The position numbers were made by a program, and so were the translations under genes. This document shows, piece by piece, positions 17,046 to 25,651 of a stretch of DNA of 64,000 nucleotides (within the stretch, counting starts at the first letter, position 1; every line of letters begins with the position of its first letter). Where the stretch lies: positions 372,001-436,000 of the forward strand of contig JAYQDD010000001.1 of assembly GCA_038138145.1 (NCBI GenBank). Direction: 5' to 3'. The notes below the pieces were generated by a model. It saw nothing but the letters and a program-made list of their open reading frames with translations. It was not told the origin of the DNA and did no database searches. The DNA is from UBA3537 sp038138145 (lineage in GTDB: Bacteria > Bacteroidota > Bacteroidia > Flavobacteriales > Flavobacteriaceae).

Positions 17046-18326
17046 TTAAACTTCAAAAGACTTTAATGTCTGTATAATGATACCGACACATTCTAAAAGT
17101 TGATCTTCGGTCATCACCAGCGGTGGTGCAAAACGAATAATATTGCCATGTGTTGGTTTGGCCAATAAACCATTATCTCTAAGTTTTAGGCAGATGTTCC
17201 ATGCCGTATCGCTGTCTTCCGAATCATTTATAACAATAGCATTCAAAAGGCCTTTGCCTCGAACGAGTTTTACGATAGAACTTGTTGCGATATATTGATT
17301 CAATTGTGCTCTAAAAAGTGTTCCAAGACGATCAGCATTTTCTGTCAATGCTTCATCTTTTATAACTTCAAGCGCTGCAACAGCGACTGCAGCAGCAATA
17401 GGGTTTCCACCAAAAGTACTTCCATGCGATCCTGGGGTGATGACCTCCATGATTGGATCGTTGGCCAAAACCGCCGAAACAGGATATACACCGCCACTTA
17501 GGGCTTTACCCAAAATCAAAACATCTGGTTTGACGTCTGGACGTTCAGAACAGTCTTTTTGAGGACAACTGCAATTGCCACAAGACGCCAAAAGACGTCC
17601 TGTACGTGCAATGCCTGTTTGTACTTCATCCGCAACAAACAAGACATTGTATTGGGCACACAATGCTTTAGCTTTAATTAAATAGTCATCTGCAGGTACA
17701 TAAACTCCTGCTTCGCCTTGCATGGGTTCAACAAGAAAACCCGCAATGTCATAATGAGTTTTAAGAACTTCTTCTAAGGCGTTGGTATCGTCGTAAGGGA
17801 TTTTAATAAACCCTTCGGTATAGGGGCCAAAATGTTTACGGGCTACAGGGTCATTTGAAAAGGAAATAATGGTTGTTGTACGTCCATGAAAATTATTTTC
17901 ACAGACCACAATTTTTCCTTTGTTTTCAGGAATACCTTTCACTTCATAGCCCCAACGGCGTGTAATTTTAAGCGCTGTTTCTACGGCTTCAGCGCCAGTA
18001 TTCATGGGTAATACTTTATCGTATCCAAAATAGGTAGTGATAAATTGCTCATAAGCCCCCAACTGATCGTTATGAAAAGCTCTGGAGGTTAAGGTAAGTT
18101 TTTGAGCTTGTTCCATCATGGCATTTACGATTTTTGGATGGCAATGCCCTTGATTTACAGATGAATAAGCCGAAAGAAAGTCATAGTATTTTTTGCCTTC
18201 TACATCCCACAGAAACACACCTTCGCCGCGTTGGAGTACTACTGGAAGTGGATGATAGTTGTGGGCACCATATTTGTGCTCTAATTCGATGGCTTCTTTT
18301 GAAGAAATTGCATTTAAAACAGACAT
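17046..18326 (-). CDS. rocD: Ornithine aminotransferase with a four-cysteine insertion
   Basis: A 426-residue class III aminotransferase. It moves the delta-amino group of ornithine to 2-oxoglutarate, linking arginine breakdown to proline and glutamate. The PLP lysine is K274 (LILGKALSGG), with NNFHGRT and ADEVQTGIARTG also present. Between ARTGRLLAS and the PLP domain sits a short insertion with C249, C252, C254 and C259 (CGNCSC then DCS), which could bind a metal or be redox-active. I start at the ATG at 18326 rather than the TTG two codons upstream. Confidence 0.9.
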   Translation of the reverse strand: MSVLNAISSKEAIELEHKYGAHNYHPLPVVLQRGEGVFLWDVEGKKYYDFLSAYSSVNQGHCHPKIVNAMMEQAQKLTLTSRAFHNDQLGAYEQFITTYFGYDKVLPMNTGAEAVETALKITRRWGYEVKGIPENKGKIVVCENNFHGRTTTIISFSNDPVARKHFGPYTEGFIKIPYDDTNALEEVLKTHYDIAGFLVEPMQGEAGVYVPADDYLIKAKALCAQYNVLFVADEVQTGIARTGRLLASCGNCSCPQKDCSERPDVKPDVLILGKALSGGVYPVSAVLANDPIMEVITPGSHGSTFGGNPIAAAVAVAALEVIKDEALTENADRLGTLFRAQLNQYIATSSIVKLVRGKGLLNAIVINDSEDSDTAWNICLKLRDNGLLAKPTHGNIIRFAPPLVMTEDQLLECVGIIIQTLKSFEV

Positions 18327-18470
18327 AATCAAAAAAATTAAAGATTCGGAAAAAAAATATTCCTACTTGAGGAGAGAAATCATCCATAGTAGTGCAAATT
18401 AACAAGATTTTTTTGTTTTTAAAAGAAAACAGAGGGTTTAAACACTTTTTTTAAAAAAATTAAAAAAAAG

Positions 18471-18496
18471 TGTGACCTTTTTTAAAAAACTGTGTC
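18471..18496 (+). promoter_or_regulatory. TGTGAC-N14-TGTGTC element, copy A
   Basis: TGTGAC at 18471-18476, 14 bases, TGTGTC at 18491-18496, then TAATACTAATGAG. It lies about 40 bases before the MscS-like gene, which has no TAnnTTTG box. The same arrangement with the same spacer is found at 24006, 37061 and 44245. It could be the -35/-10 pair of an alternative sigma factor or a direct repeat for a regulator. Just upstream are long A and T tracts that could fold as a hairpin; nothing else is seen in 18333-18534. Confidence 0.55.
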
Positions 18497-18534
18497 TAAT
18501 ACTAATGAGATAACATATTAAAACAAAATATACT

Positions 18535-19227
18535 ATGGAAAAAGTTGTAGACTCTACAAAAGAATTAGGTGCTAAAGTTTGGGACAGTTTTAGCTATTTC
18601 ATGAACGAAATTGGGCAATTTATCCCAAAACTACTCGGCGCATTACTCTTTTGGTTTGTTGGCCGATTTATTGCACGACTACTGCGTAAATTAATCATCA
18701 AACTCGCAAAATTTATCAAACTTGATGTGATTGCCGACAAGGTAGAACTCGATCAAATGCTCGAGCAAATTGGCATCAAACACAAGTTTTCGGAAATCAT
18801 AGGCAACATCATCTATTATGTGCTGCTGTTGGTAGTTCTGCTCACTGTTTTTGATATTCTTGGCCTTGCCGTTGCCAAAGAATTATTTGAAAAAGTTGTT
18901 GGGTTTATCCCCGATATTTTTATCTCTGTCATTCTTTTTGTCTTTGGGTTGTACCTTGCCAATTTTGTACGCGATTTTATCAACGGACGACTGAACAACA
19001 TGAATATCGAACAGGCCTCCGTGATCGGGTCCATCGCTTAGTTTGGTATTTTATTGATTGTTTTTTCGATGATTTTATCGCAACTCAACATCGGAAATGA
19101 TTTGGTATCCAAACTCACACAATATTTGTTTGCTGCCATTGGATTGGGCTTAGCCATTGCTATTGGCCTTGGTGGAAAAGACGCCGCAAAAGAATTGATT
19201 GATCGGTTGTTTAGACAAAAGAAATAA
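18535..19227 (+). pseudogene. MscS-like membrane protein interrupted by an in-frame TAG
   Basis: Codons 1-168 encode a membrane protein with the conserved TM-helix of small mechanosensitive-channel-like proteins (QFIPKLLGALLFWFVGRF, then a second hydrophobic region at about 92-150). Codon 169 is TAG (19039-19041). The same frame continues for 61 sense codons (starting FGILLIVF, ending DRLFRQKK) to TAA at 19227, and that part is clearly the missing C-terminal membrane segment. One base change therefore splits an otherwise intact gene. It may be a true nonsense mutation, a readthrough site or a sequencing error. If expressed, the truncated form loses its last helix. Confidence 0.75.
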
Positions 19228-19248
19228 CAATAAAAAAAAAAGTTTTTC

Positions 19249-19278
19249 ATGCTGTTCCATAGGGACAGCATTTTTTTT
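19249..19278 (+). terminator. Terminator after the MscS-like gene
   Basis: Stem ATGCTGTTCC (19249-19258) with GGGACAGCAT (19262-19271), loop ATA, followed by T's. Confidence 0.8.
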
Positions 19279-19282
19279 ACAG

Positions 19283-19290
19283 TATTTTTG
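19283..19290 (+). promoter_or_regulatory. TAnnTTTG -7 box for rlmD
   Basis: TATTTTTG lies only 5 bases before the rlmD ATG at 19296, so the transcript should be leaderless or nearly so. The box is immediately downstream of the preceding terminator. Confidence 0.6.
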
Positions 19291-19295
19291 CAAGC

Positions 19296-20708
19296 ATGCG
19301 AAGAAAAAAAGCAAAAAAAGAATTTTTTAAGCTCGAGGTTTTTGATGCTGGAGCAAAAGGGAAAAGTTTGGCTAAAGCCCCCGACGGCAAAATCGTATTC
19401 CTATCCAATGCTGTTCCCGGTGATGTCGTAGACGTACAAACATTCAAAAAACGTAAGGGCTACTACGAAGGAAAAGCCACTAAATTTCACAACTATTCTG
19501 AGCATAGAGTCACCCCATCTTGTGCGCATTTTGGGACTTGTGGGGGCTGTAAGTGGCAACATATGAACTACGAACAGCAGTTGTATTTCAAGCAAAAAGA
19601 AGTCACCAACAATCTGCAACGCATCGGCAAAGTCGAATTGCCAGAGGTCAATCTTATTCTTGGTTGTGCGCAGCCTTATTTTTATAGAAACAAAATGGAG
19701 TTTTCGTTTAGCAACAACCGTTGGCTTTCCCTTGAAGAAATCAAGGACAATGCTACTATCGAAAACAGAAACGCACTTGGGTTTCATATTCCCGGCATGT
19801 GGGACAAAATTTTGGACATCGATAAATGTTGGCTTCAAGCTGATCCGTCCAATGCTATTCGAAATGAACTAAAAACGTATGCTATTGCGCAAAACATCCC
19901 GTTCTTTGACCCCAAACAACAATCGGGTGTACTTCGTACTCTTATGATCCGAACAAGCAGTACAGGCCAAATTATGGTCGTAGTTCAGTTCTATTCGGCG
20001 ACCAAAAAACAAATTGAAACCGTACTTGATTTTCTTAAACTTAAATTTCCTCAGATTACCTCTTTGCAGTACGTCATCAATCCAAAAGGCAATGACACCA
20101 TTTATGATCAAGACGTTATCTGTTATCACGGGCAACCCTACATTATGGAAGAAATGGAAGGTCTACAATTTAAAATTAACGCCAAATCGTTTTACCAAAC
20201 AAATTCTGAACAGGCCTATAATTTATATAAAATCACTCGAGATTTTGCAGGGCTTACAGGGGAAGAACTTGTTTATGACTTGTATACCGGTACAGGAACC
20301 ATTGCACAATTTGTAGCCAAAAAGGCCAAAAAAGTTGTGGGTGTCGAAGCTGTTCCAGAGGCCATTGAAGCAGCCAAAGAAAATGCACAACACAACAAAA
20401 TTGATAATACAGAATTCTTTGTTGGCGACATGAAAAAAGTTTTTAATAACGTCTTTATTGAAACCCACGGCCAACCTGATGTAATCATCACCGATCCTCC
20501 GAGAGATGGTATGCACAAAGATGTTGTACAACAAATTTTGAATATATTGCCTTCAAAAATAGTATACGTTAGTTGCAACAGTGCAACACAAGCACGTGAT
20601 CTGGCGCTTATGGATGCGCATTATAAGATTACTAAAACACAAGCCGTCGATATGTTTCCACAGACGCATCATGTAGAAAATGTTGTACTTTTGGAAAAAA
20701 GAATTTAA
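19296..20708 (+). CDS. rlmD: 23S rRNA (uracil-5-)-methyltransferase RlmD
   Basis: An SAM-dependent RNA methyltransferase of the RumA/TrmA family, 470 residues. An N-terminal TRAM domain (about 10-70) binds RNA. The iron-sulfur cysteines are in CAHFGTCGGCKWQ (about 76-88), with a further Cys in the central part. The Rossmann domain has DLYTGTGTIAQ, then DPPRDGMHKDV and the catalytic Cys in VYVSCNSATQARDL. It heads a cluster with the DUF6452 and DUF6048 genes, an arrangement I associate with Flavobacteria. Confidence 0.93.
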   Translation: MRRKKAKKEFFKLEVFDAGAKGKSLAKAPDGKIVFLSNAVPGDVVDVQTFKKRKGYYEGKATKFHNYSEHRVTPSCAHFGTCGGCKWQHMNYEQQLYFKQKEVTNNLQRIGKVELPEVNLILGCAQPYFYRNKMEFSFSNNRWLSLEEIKDNATIENRNALGFHIPGMWDKILDIDKCWLQADPSNAIRNELKTYAIAQNIPFFDPKQQSGVLRTLMIRTSSTGQIMVVVQFYSATKKQIETVLDFLKLKFPQITSLQYVINPKGNDTIYDQDVICYHGQPYIMEEMEGLQFKINAKSFYQTNSEQAYNLYKITRDFAGLTGEELVYDLYTGTGTIAQFVAKKAKKVVGVEAVPEAIEAAKENAQHNKIDNTEFFVGDMKKVFNNVFIETHGQPDVIITDPPRDGMHKDVVQQILNILPSKIVYVSCNSATQARDLALMDAHYKITKTQAVDMFPQTHHVENVVLLEKRI

Positions 20709-20716
20709 TTTTTTTT

Positions 20717-21220
20717 ATGAAAAAAATAGCGCTTCTCTCTTTTCTTTTAGTGTTCACTGCATGTGAGCCAGACGATATTTGCAGCGAAAACACACAAACC
20801 ACCGCACGCCTTGTGATTGAATTTTTTGACATCGGCGCTTTAGACAGTCCAAAAACAGTAGCTGGACTCTTTGCCTTGGGTATTGATAATGATGGAAACG
20901 AGGTTGCTATCAATGGAGAAAATGTAGCCTCACGATCAAAAATTGAGCTTCCACTCAATGGTGCTCAAAATCAAACACAATTCAAATTGTATAAAAATTA
21001 TGATGTCGTCAACGATGTCGTCGAAGGAAATCCAGATATTATAACAGTTGCTTACACTACATCTTCCGTCTATGTTTCTCGTGCATGCGGCTACAAAAAC
21101 GTGTATTCTATTCAGGGGTTTAGTATCGAAACGGATGCAGATCTTTGGATGATTAATGGCGAAATTGTCATCAATGAAGTTACTAACGAAAATGAAACCC
21201 ATGTCAAAATATTCCATTAG
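20717..21220 (+). CDS. DUF6452 family lipoprotein
   Basis: A 167-residue protein with lipobox FTACEPDD (Cys at about 16) and a beta-rich exported part containing two further cysteines. Function unknown. It starts 8 bases after rlmD, and its 3' end overlaps the start of the DUF6048 gene. Confidence 0.75.
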   Translation: MKKIALLSFLLVFTACEPDDICSENTQTTARLVIEFFDIGALDSPKTVAGLFALGIDNDGNEVAINGENVASRSKIELPLNGAQNQTQFKLYKNYDVVNDVVEGNPDIITVAYTTSSVYVSRACGYKNVYSIQGFSIETDADLWMINGEIVINEVTNENETHVKIFH

Positions 21221-21968
21221 TATACTTTGTCTTTTATTGACCGTTTCATCGTTGTTTGCACAAACGGATGAAGAACAACTAACGGATACAACCAAAACCG
21301 ACAGCATTGGTTTTCAAGAAAAATACGGATTGCGTTTTGGTATCGATCTCAGCCGGCTTGGACGAACTGCTTTTGAAACTGATTATTCTGGTTTTGAAGT
21401 CAGTGCAGACTACCGCTTAAGGCAACGCTTGTATGTCGCTGGGGAGCTTGGTTTTGAAGAAAAAGCCAACAAAACCAATTATCTTGAAACAAGTGCCAAA
21501 GGCAGCTATTTTAAAGCTGGAGTAGATTTTAACCTGTACAATAACTGGTTAGGTATGGAAAACTTAATCACTAGCGGACTGCGTGTGGGCATTTCCAGTT
21601 TCAGTCAAACGCGCGAGCGTTTCACTATTTATGACGCCAACAGTCAAACTTGGGGTGAACTTCAGAACAACGAACGTGAAGAATTTTCTGATTTATCAGC
21701 AGCTTGGGCCGAATTGATTTTTGGCATCAAGGCCGAAGTGCTTAGTAATGTATTTTTAGGGTTTAATGTTCAAATCAAGGCCCGTTTGTCCGAAAAAAGT
21801 CCAACTAATTTTGAAAACATTTTCATTCCAGGATTTGGACGTACGTATGACAGCAGTAAAGTGGGTACTGGATTTAGCTATACGCTATCCTACCTTTTGC
21901 CGATTTACAAAAAAGCACGTTCTAAAAAAGAAAATCCTGATGAAGTCGAAACCACGATTGAAGAATAA
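21192..21968 (+). CDS. DUF6048 family outer-membrane beta-barrel-like protein
   Basis: About 258 residues. A signal peptide (SKYSISILCLLLTVSSLFAQ) precedes alternating beta strands such as LRFGIDLSRLGRTAFETDY and YVAGELGFEE, consistent with a small outer-membrane barrel. The start is either ATG 21192 or ATG 21201; both overlap the end of the DUF6452 gene by 20-29 bases, implying coupling. The role is unknown, but its fixed pairing with DUF6452 suggests that they work together. It is convergent with ettA, 6 bases apart. Confidence 0.75.
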   Translation: MKPMSKYSISILCLLLTVSSLFAQTDEEQLTDTTKTDSIGFQEKYGLRFGIDLSRLGRTAFETDYSGFEVSADYRLRQRLYVAGELGFEEKANKTNYLETSAKGSYFKAGVDFNLYNNWLGMENLITSGLRVGISSFSQTRERFTIYDANSQTWGELQNNEREEFSDLSAAWAELIFGIKAEVLSNVFLGFNVQIKARLSEKSPTNFENIFIPGFGRTYDSSKVGTGFSYTLSYLLPIYKKARSKKENPDEVETTIEE

Positions 21969-21974
21969 ATTGAT

Positions 21975-23666
21975 TTAACGTATAAGGTTCTTATATTTGA
22001 TGCGTTTTGGCATCAAATCGCCGCCCAGACGCTGACGTTTATTGGCCTCATATTCACTGAAACTACCTTCATAAAAATAGACTTCTGAATTGCCTTCAAA
22101 AGCTAAAATATGAGTACAAATTCGATCTAAAAACCAACGGTCGTGACTGATAACAACAGCACATCCTGCAAAGTTTTCTAAACCTTCTTCAAGCGCACGT
22201 AAGGTATTGACATCCAAATCGTTAGTGGGTTCATCTAAAAGTAAAACATTACCTTCTTCTTTGAGGGTCATGGCCAAATGTAAACGGTTACGTTCGCCAC
22301 CAGAAAGCAGCTTGACTTTTTTGTTTTGCTCGCTTCCCGAAAAATTAAAACGACTCAAATAAGCACGCGAATTGACTTGACGCCCACCCATCATGATGAG
22401 CTCTTGATTGTCGGAAAAATTTTGCCAAATAGATTGCTCAGGATCAATATTGGAATGGCTCTGATCAACATAAGCAATTTTGGCAGTTTCTCCTACTTTA
22501 AACGCACCTTTGTCGGCAGTCTCCTCACCCATAATCATTCTAAAAATAGTGGTTTTCCCAGCGCCATTGGGCCCAATAACCCCTACAATCCCTGCTTGTG
22601 GTAAATTGAAATTCAAATCATCATAAAGTAGTTTCTCGCCATAGGCCTTGCTTACGCCTGTAGCTTCAATGACGTTTGTCCCCAGACGTGGGCCATTAGG
22701 AATATAAATTTCTAACTTTTCATCCAGTTGTTTTTGGTCTTGATTGAGAAGTTTGTCGTAGTTTTTTAAACGGGCTTTTTGCTTGGTTTGTCGGCCCTTG
22801 GCGCCTTGGCGCACCCATTCCAATTCACGTTCTAATGTTTTTTGGCGTTTGGAAGCCGTTTTGCTCTCTTGAGCGAGGCGTTTCGATTTTTGATCTAACC
22901 ATGAAGAATAATTCCCTTTCCATGGAATACCCTCTCCTCGATCAAGTTCTAAAATCCAACCCGCTACATTATCTAAGAAATAGCGGTCGTGGGTCACAGC
23001 AATGACTGTGCCTTTGTATTGTGCCAAATGCTGTTCTAACCAATGCACCGACTCGGCATCTAAATGGTTGGTGGGCTCGTCCAAAAGCAAAACATCCGGT
23101 TCTTGTAACAGTAAACGACACAAGGCCACTCTGCGGCGCTCCCCTCCAGAAAGTACACCGATTTTTTGAGCGCCATCTGGCGTACGTAAAGCATCCATTG
23201 CGATTTCGAGTTTGGTATCCAATTCCCAAGCATTGGACGCATCAATTTGGTCTTGTAACTCTGCCTGACGATTCATGAGCTTTTCCATGCGGTCGGCATC
23301 AGAATATACTTCTTCTAGCGCAAACATATCGTTAATTTTGTTGTATTCGTCCAAAACCGCAACGGTTTCTGCAACCCCTTCTTTTACGACTTCAAGAACC
23401 GTTTTTTCGTCGTCCAATTGCGGTTCTTGTTCGAGATAGCCTACAGAGTAATCTTGAGAAAACACCACATCGCCTTGGTAGTTTTTGTCTACCCCAGCAA
23501 TGATTTTGAGTAGCGTCGATTTCCCAGAACCGTTAAGCCCAAGAATACCAATTTTGGCCCCATAGAAAAAACTAAGGTATATGTTTTTGAGTACAGGTGT
23601 ATTTGCACTTTGGAAGGTTTTGGTAACCCCCGTCATGGAAAAGATGATTTTTTTATCGTCACTCAT
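21975..23666 (-). CDS. ettA: Energy-dependent translational throttle protein EttA (ABC-F)
   Basis: A ribosome-associated ABC-F ATPase of 563 residues with no membrane part. It gates the first elongation steps according to the ATP/ADP ratio. Two nucleotide-binding domains are seen: Walker A motifs GLNGSGKST and GPNGAGKTT, signature LSGGERRR and LSGGERNR, and Walker B LLLDEPTNHLD and LLLDEPTNDLD. The basic inter-domain linker (about 245-315, KRQKTLERELEWVRQG) contacts the E-site region. Length is normal. Its start abuts the stop of the small membrane gene upstream. Confidence 0.95.
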   Translation of the reverse strand: MSDDKKIIFSMTGVTKTFQSANTPVLKNIYLSFFYGAKIGILGLNGSGKSTLLKIIAGVDKNYQGDVVFSQDYSVGYLEQEPQLDDEKTVLEVVKEGVAETVAVLDEYNKINDMFALEEVYSDADRMEKLMNRQAELQDQIDASNAWELDTKLEIAMDALRTPDGAQKIGVLSGGERRRVALCRLLLQEPDVLLLDEPTNHLDAESVHWLEQHLAQYKGTVIAVTHDRYFLDNVAGWILELDRGEGIPWKGNYSSWLDQKSKRLAQESKTASKRQKTLERELEWVRQGAKGRQTKQKARLKNYDKLLNQDQKQLDEKLEIYIPNGPRLGTNVIEATGVSKAYGEKLLYDDLNFNLPQAGIVGVIGPNGAGKTTIFRMIMGEETADKGAFKVGETAKIAYVDQSHSNIDPEQSIWQNFSDNQELIMMGGRQVNSRAYLSRFNFSGSEQNKKVKLLSGGERNRLHLAMTLKEEGNVLLLDEPTNDLDVNTLRALEEGLENFAGCAVVISHDRWFLDRICTHILAFEGNSEVYFYEGSFSEYEANKRQRLGGDLMPKRIKYKNLIR

Positions 23667-23842
23667 TATACACGTCCTTTTAGTGCATTAAACACCCAAG
23701 CAATAGCAAAAAAACCAATCCCTACGGCTGCAAAGCCCCAACCTGCAATATCATTGTAACGAAAAGCACCTAAACCGATGAGTGCTAAGCCTACAAAAAT
23801 CATAATAAATGTGGCCCAAGCTAATACTGTATTTTTATTCAT
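23666..23842 (-). CDS. CAL67264 family small membrane protein
   Basis: Fifty-eight residues starting MNKNTVLAWATF, with two hydrophobic helices (about 5-25 and 33-52) and the loop FRYNDIAGWG. I start at the ATG at 23842; the frame runs 27 bases further to a TTG. Found next to ettA in related genomes as far as I recall. Function unknown. Confidence 0.7.
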   Translation of the reverse strand: MNKNTVLAWATFIMIFVGLALIGLGAFRYNDIAGWGFAAVGIGFFAIAWVFNALKGRV

Positions 23843-23895
23843 TTTTATATTTTCTAAATTGAAACTCAAATATCGTGAAATTTTAAAACTTATGA

Positions 23896-23973
23896 TTTAA
23901 GAAGTGTAGGAATTTTTAATGTTGCTGATTTTTAATTAAAAAAACAGCATTTTCTTATCAATTTACTTCTTAA
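23896..23973. repeat. Nested inverted repeats in an intergenic region
   Basis: The outer arms are TTAAGAAGT (23897-23905) and ACTTCTTAA (23965-23973). Inside them, TGCTG (23923-23927) faces CAGCA (23945-23949) across an AT-rich stem. They lie between the divergent CAL67264 and cytochrome b561 genes. A folded leader or small RNA is possible; apart from copy B of the TGTGAC element, I see nothing else in 23843-24092. Confidence 0.35.
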
Positions 23974-24005
23974 GTTTGGGTATAAATAAAAAAGTACAAA
24001 AAAAA

Positions 24006-24031
24006 TGTGACTTTTTGTAAAAAGATGTGTC
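24006..24031 (+). promoter_or_regulatory. TGTGAC-N14-TGTGTC element, copy B
   Basis: TGTGAC (24006-24011), 14 bases, TGTGTC (24026-24031), followed by TTATTACATAGGAA. It is 61 bases before the first ATG of the cytochrome b561 gene. The part after the second box (TACATAGGAA) resembles copy C (TACATGAGGAA). No TAnnTTTG box is found for this gene. Confidence 0.6.
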
Positions 24032-24092
24032 TTATTACATAGGAAGTAGTTTTATACATAAAAGTCTAACTTGCTATTACAAATGAACCATA

Positions 24093-24635
24093 ATGCAACA
24101 TATCATGAAAAAAACAATTCAAAATGATTTAACCCAAAAGTACAGCAAAGCAACCATTGCGACGCATTGGCTTACTGCTTTGTTAATCTTAATTCTATTT
24201 CCTCTAGGAAAATACATGGAACGTATAGAACCATCAGGAAAGATGGGATTAATAACGATTCATGCTGTTCTTGGCATTATTGTTTTTGTACTTACCATAG
24301 TGCGCACGCGTTCTTTTTTTAAACACGAGAGGCCTTCAGATTTAGAAACAGGATCAAAGTTCAATAATAAATTGACCGTATGGATACACAATGTGTTCTA
24401 TATTATTCTTTTTGTCTTATCAATTTCAGGAATCGCCGTCATGCTTTTGGGTGGATATGCAGAAGCATTGCAGTCCAGTGCTCCTGAACTTATAAAAAAC
24501 CGCAGTGAAATTGCCCCAATGAAAGTACATGGCATCACATCGCTCATCATGATGATTCTTTTGGTGTTACATGTATTAGGTGTTTTGAAACACTACATTT
24601 TTACTAAAGAAAACACACTCAAGAGAATCGTTTAA
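24093..24635 (+). CDS. Cytochrome b561-like membrane protein
   Basis: A 180-residue (or 176 from the ATG at 24105) di-haem cytochrome b of the b561/YceJ type. It has four transmembrane helices, with candidate haem-ligand histidines in ATHWLTA, ITIHAVLG, KVHGITS and VLKHYIF. Such proteins pass electrons across the inner membrane, often between the quinone pool and periplasmic partners. The next gene encodes a c-type cytochrome lipoprotein, a plausible partner. The unit also contains DUF1428 and Crp/Fnr genes. Confidence 0.8.
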   Translation: MQHIMKKTIQNDLTQKYSKATIATHWLTALLILILFPLGKYMERIEPSGKMGLITIHAVLGIIVFVLTIVRTRSFFKHERPSDLETGSKFNNKLTVWIHNVFYIILFVLSISGIAVMLLGGYAEALQSSAPELIKNRSEIAPMKVHGITSLIMMILLVLHVLGVLKHYIFTKENTLKRIV

Positions 24636-24679
24636 CCTCTGCTTCCCTAAAATCTATTAAAAACAAAAATCTACAACTT

Positions 24680-25227
24680 ATGAAACAAATATATTTGATA
24701 GCGCTATTGTTAGTGCTTTGCGCCTGTAAAAAAAACAGTGCCAGCTACCAAAACTGTTCAGAAACCAAACTCATCAATGAAGGAAAACGGTTAGTCACCG
24801 TCTTTGGATGCAATGATTGTCATTCGCCAAAAAAATGACAAAATTAGGCCCCATCCCTGATGAAAGTCGTCTGCTTTCGGGTCATCAAATAGAAGATGAC
24901 AACTCAGCAGACTACCCAAAATTAAACTCTAATCAGTGGATTTTATTCAATACAAGTGGAACAAGTACCATTGGTCCTTGGGGTACGTCGTTTGCGGCAA
25001 ATCTAACCCCTCATGAAACGGGGATTGGGACTTGGACGTTGGCACAATTTACAAGAGCCATGCGCGAGGGGAAATTTAAGGGCTTAGAAAATGGAAGACC
25101 ACTCCTCCCTCCTATGCCTAGCATTGGCTACAAAGCGCTCACGGACTGTGAAGTAAAAGCAATTTTTAATTATTTAAAGTCCATAGAACCCATAGATAAT
25201 TTGGTTCCAGCACCTATTCCAAGATAG
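24680..25227 (+). pseudogene. Cytochrome c lipoprotein with a frameshift in an A-tract
   Basis: ATG 24680 opens a lipoprotein signal (LLVLCAC) followed by the haem c motif CNDCH. The frame stops at TGA right after a run of seven A's (24829-24835). One more A would join it to the downstream frame, which continues MTKLGPIPDESRLLSGHQ, ANLTPHETGIGTWT and FNYLKSIEP, a pattern of periplasmic c-type cytochromes. The joined product would be about 182 residues. As given, only a 52-residue stub with the haem site is made. The cause may be a sequencing error, a real mutation or slippage at the homopolymer. The probable partner is the cytochrome b561 protein just upstream. Confidence 0.75.
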
Positions 25228-25252
25228 CAAAGACTTTATAAAATCCTCAAAA

Positions 25253-25642
25253 ATGAACAATATCAAAGCAAATTACATCGATGGCTTTGTTTTTCCAATG
25301 CAACGGAAACATCTGAACGAATACAAAAAAATAGCTGTAGAAATAGCTGAAATCTGGAAAGAATACGGCGCACTTGCCTATTTTGAGTATGTTGGTGAAG
25401 ATTTAAAATTAGACGGTACTCGATCTTTTGTTGAGATTCTAAATTTAGAAAAAGAAGAACTTGTAATATTTGGTTGGGTTCTATTTTCATCAAAAAAAGA
25501 ACGCGATAAGGCAAATAAACAAATCCCCAACGACCCAAGAATAAAAGCACTCATGGGTGCATTAACCAATCCCGATAGACTAATTTTTGACGCCAGTAAA
25601 ATGGTCTATGGAGGATTTCAGGAATTTATTTGGGCGAAATAA
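25253..25642 (+). CDS. DUF1428 family protein
   Basis: A 129-residue cytoplasmic protein with a ferredoxin-like (dimeric alpha/beta barrel) fold, related to E. coli YbaA. Typical patterns are YIDGFVFPMQRKHLNEYKKIA, IFGWVLFSSKKERDKAN and MVYGGFQ. No enzymatic activity is established for the family. It lies between the cytochrome c and the Crp/Fnr regulator genes, with short gaps on both sides. Confidence 0.85.
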   Translation: MNNIKANYIDGFVFPMQRKHLNEYKKIAVEIAEIWKEYGALAYFEYVGEDLKLDGTRSFVEILNLEKEELVIFGWVLFSSKKERDKANKQIPNDPRIKALMGALTNPDRLIFDASKMVYGGFQEFIWAK

Positions 25643-25651
25643 AAAAACTAA

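Noticed and set aside
21975..23666. Drug or nutrient ABC transporter
   Set aside because: Two ATPase domains in one chain without membrane parts and with the ABC-F linker identify EttA.
24817..25227. Independent gene starting at TTG 24817
   Set aside because: The first codons translate the haem-site region out of frame; the natural reading is the cytochrome c of 24680 with one base lost.
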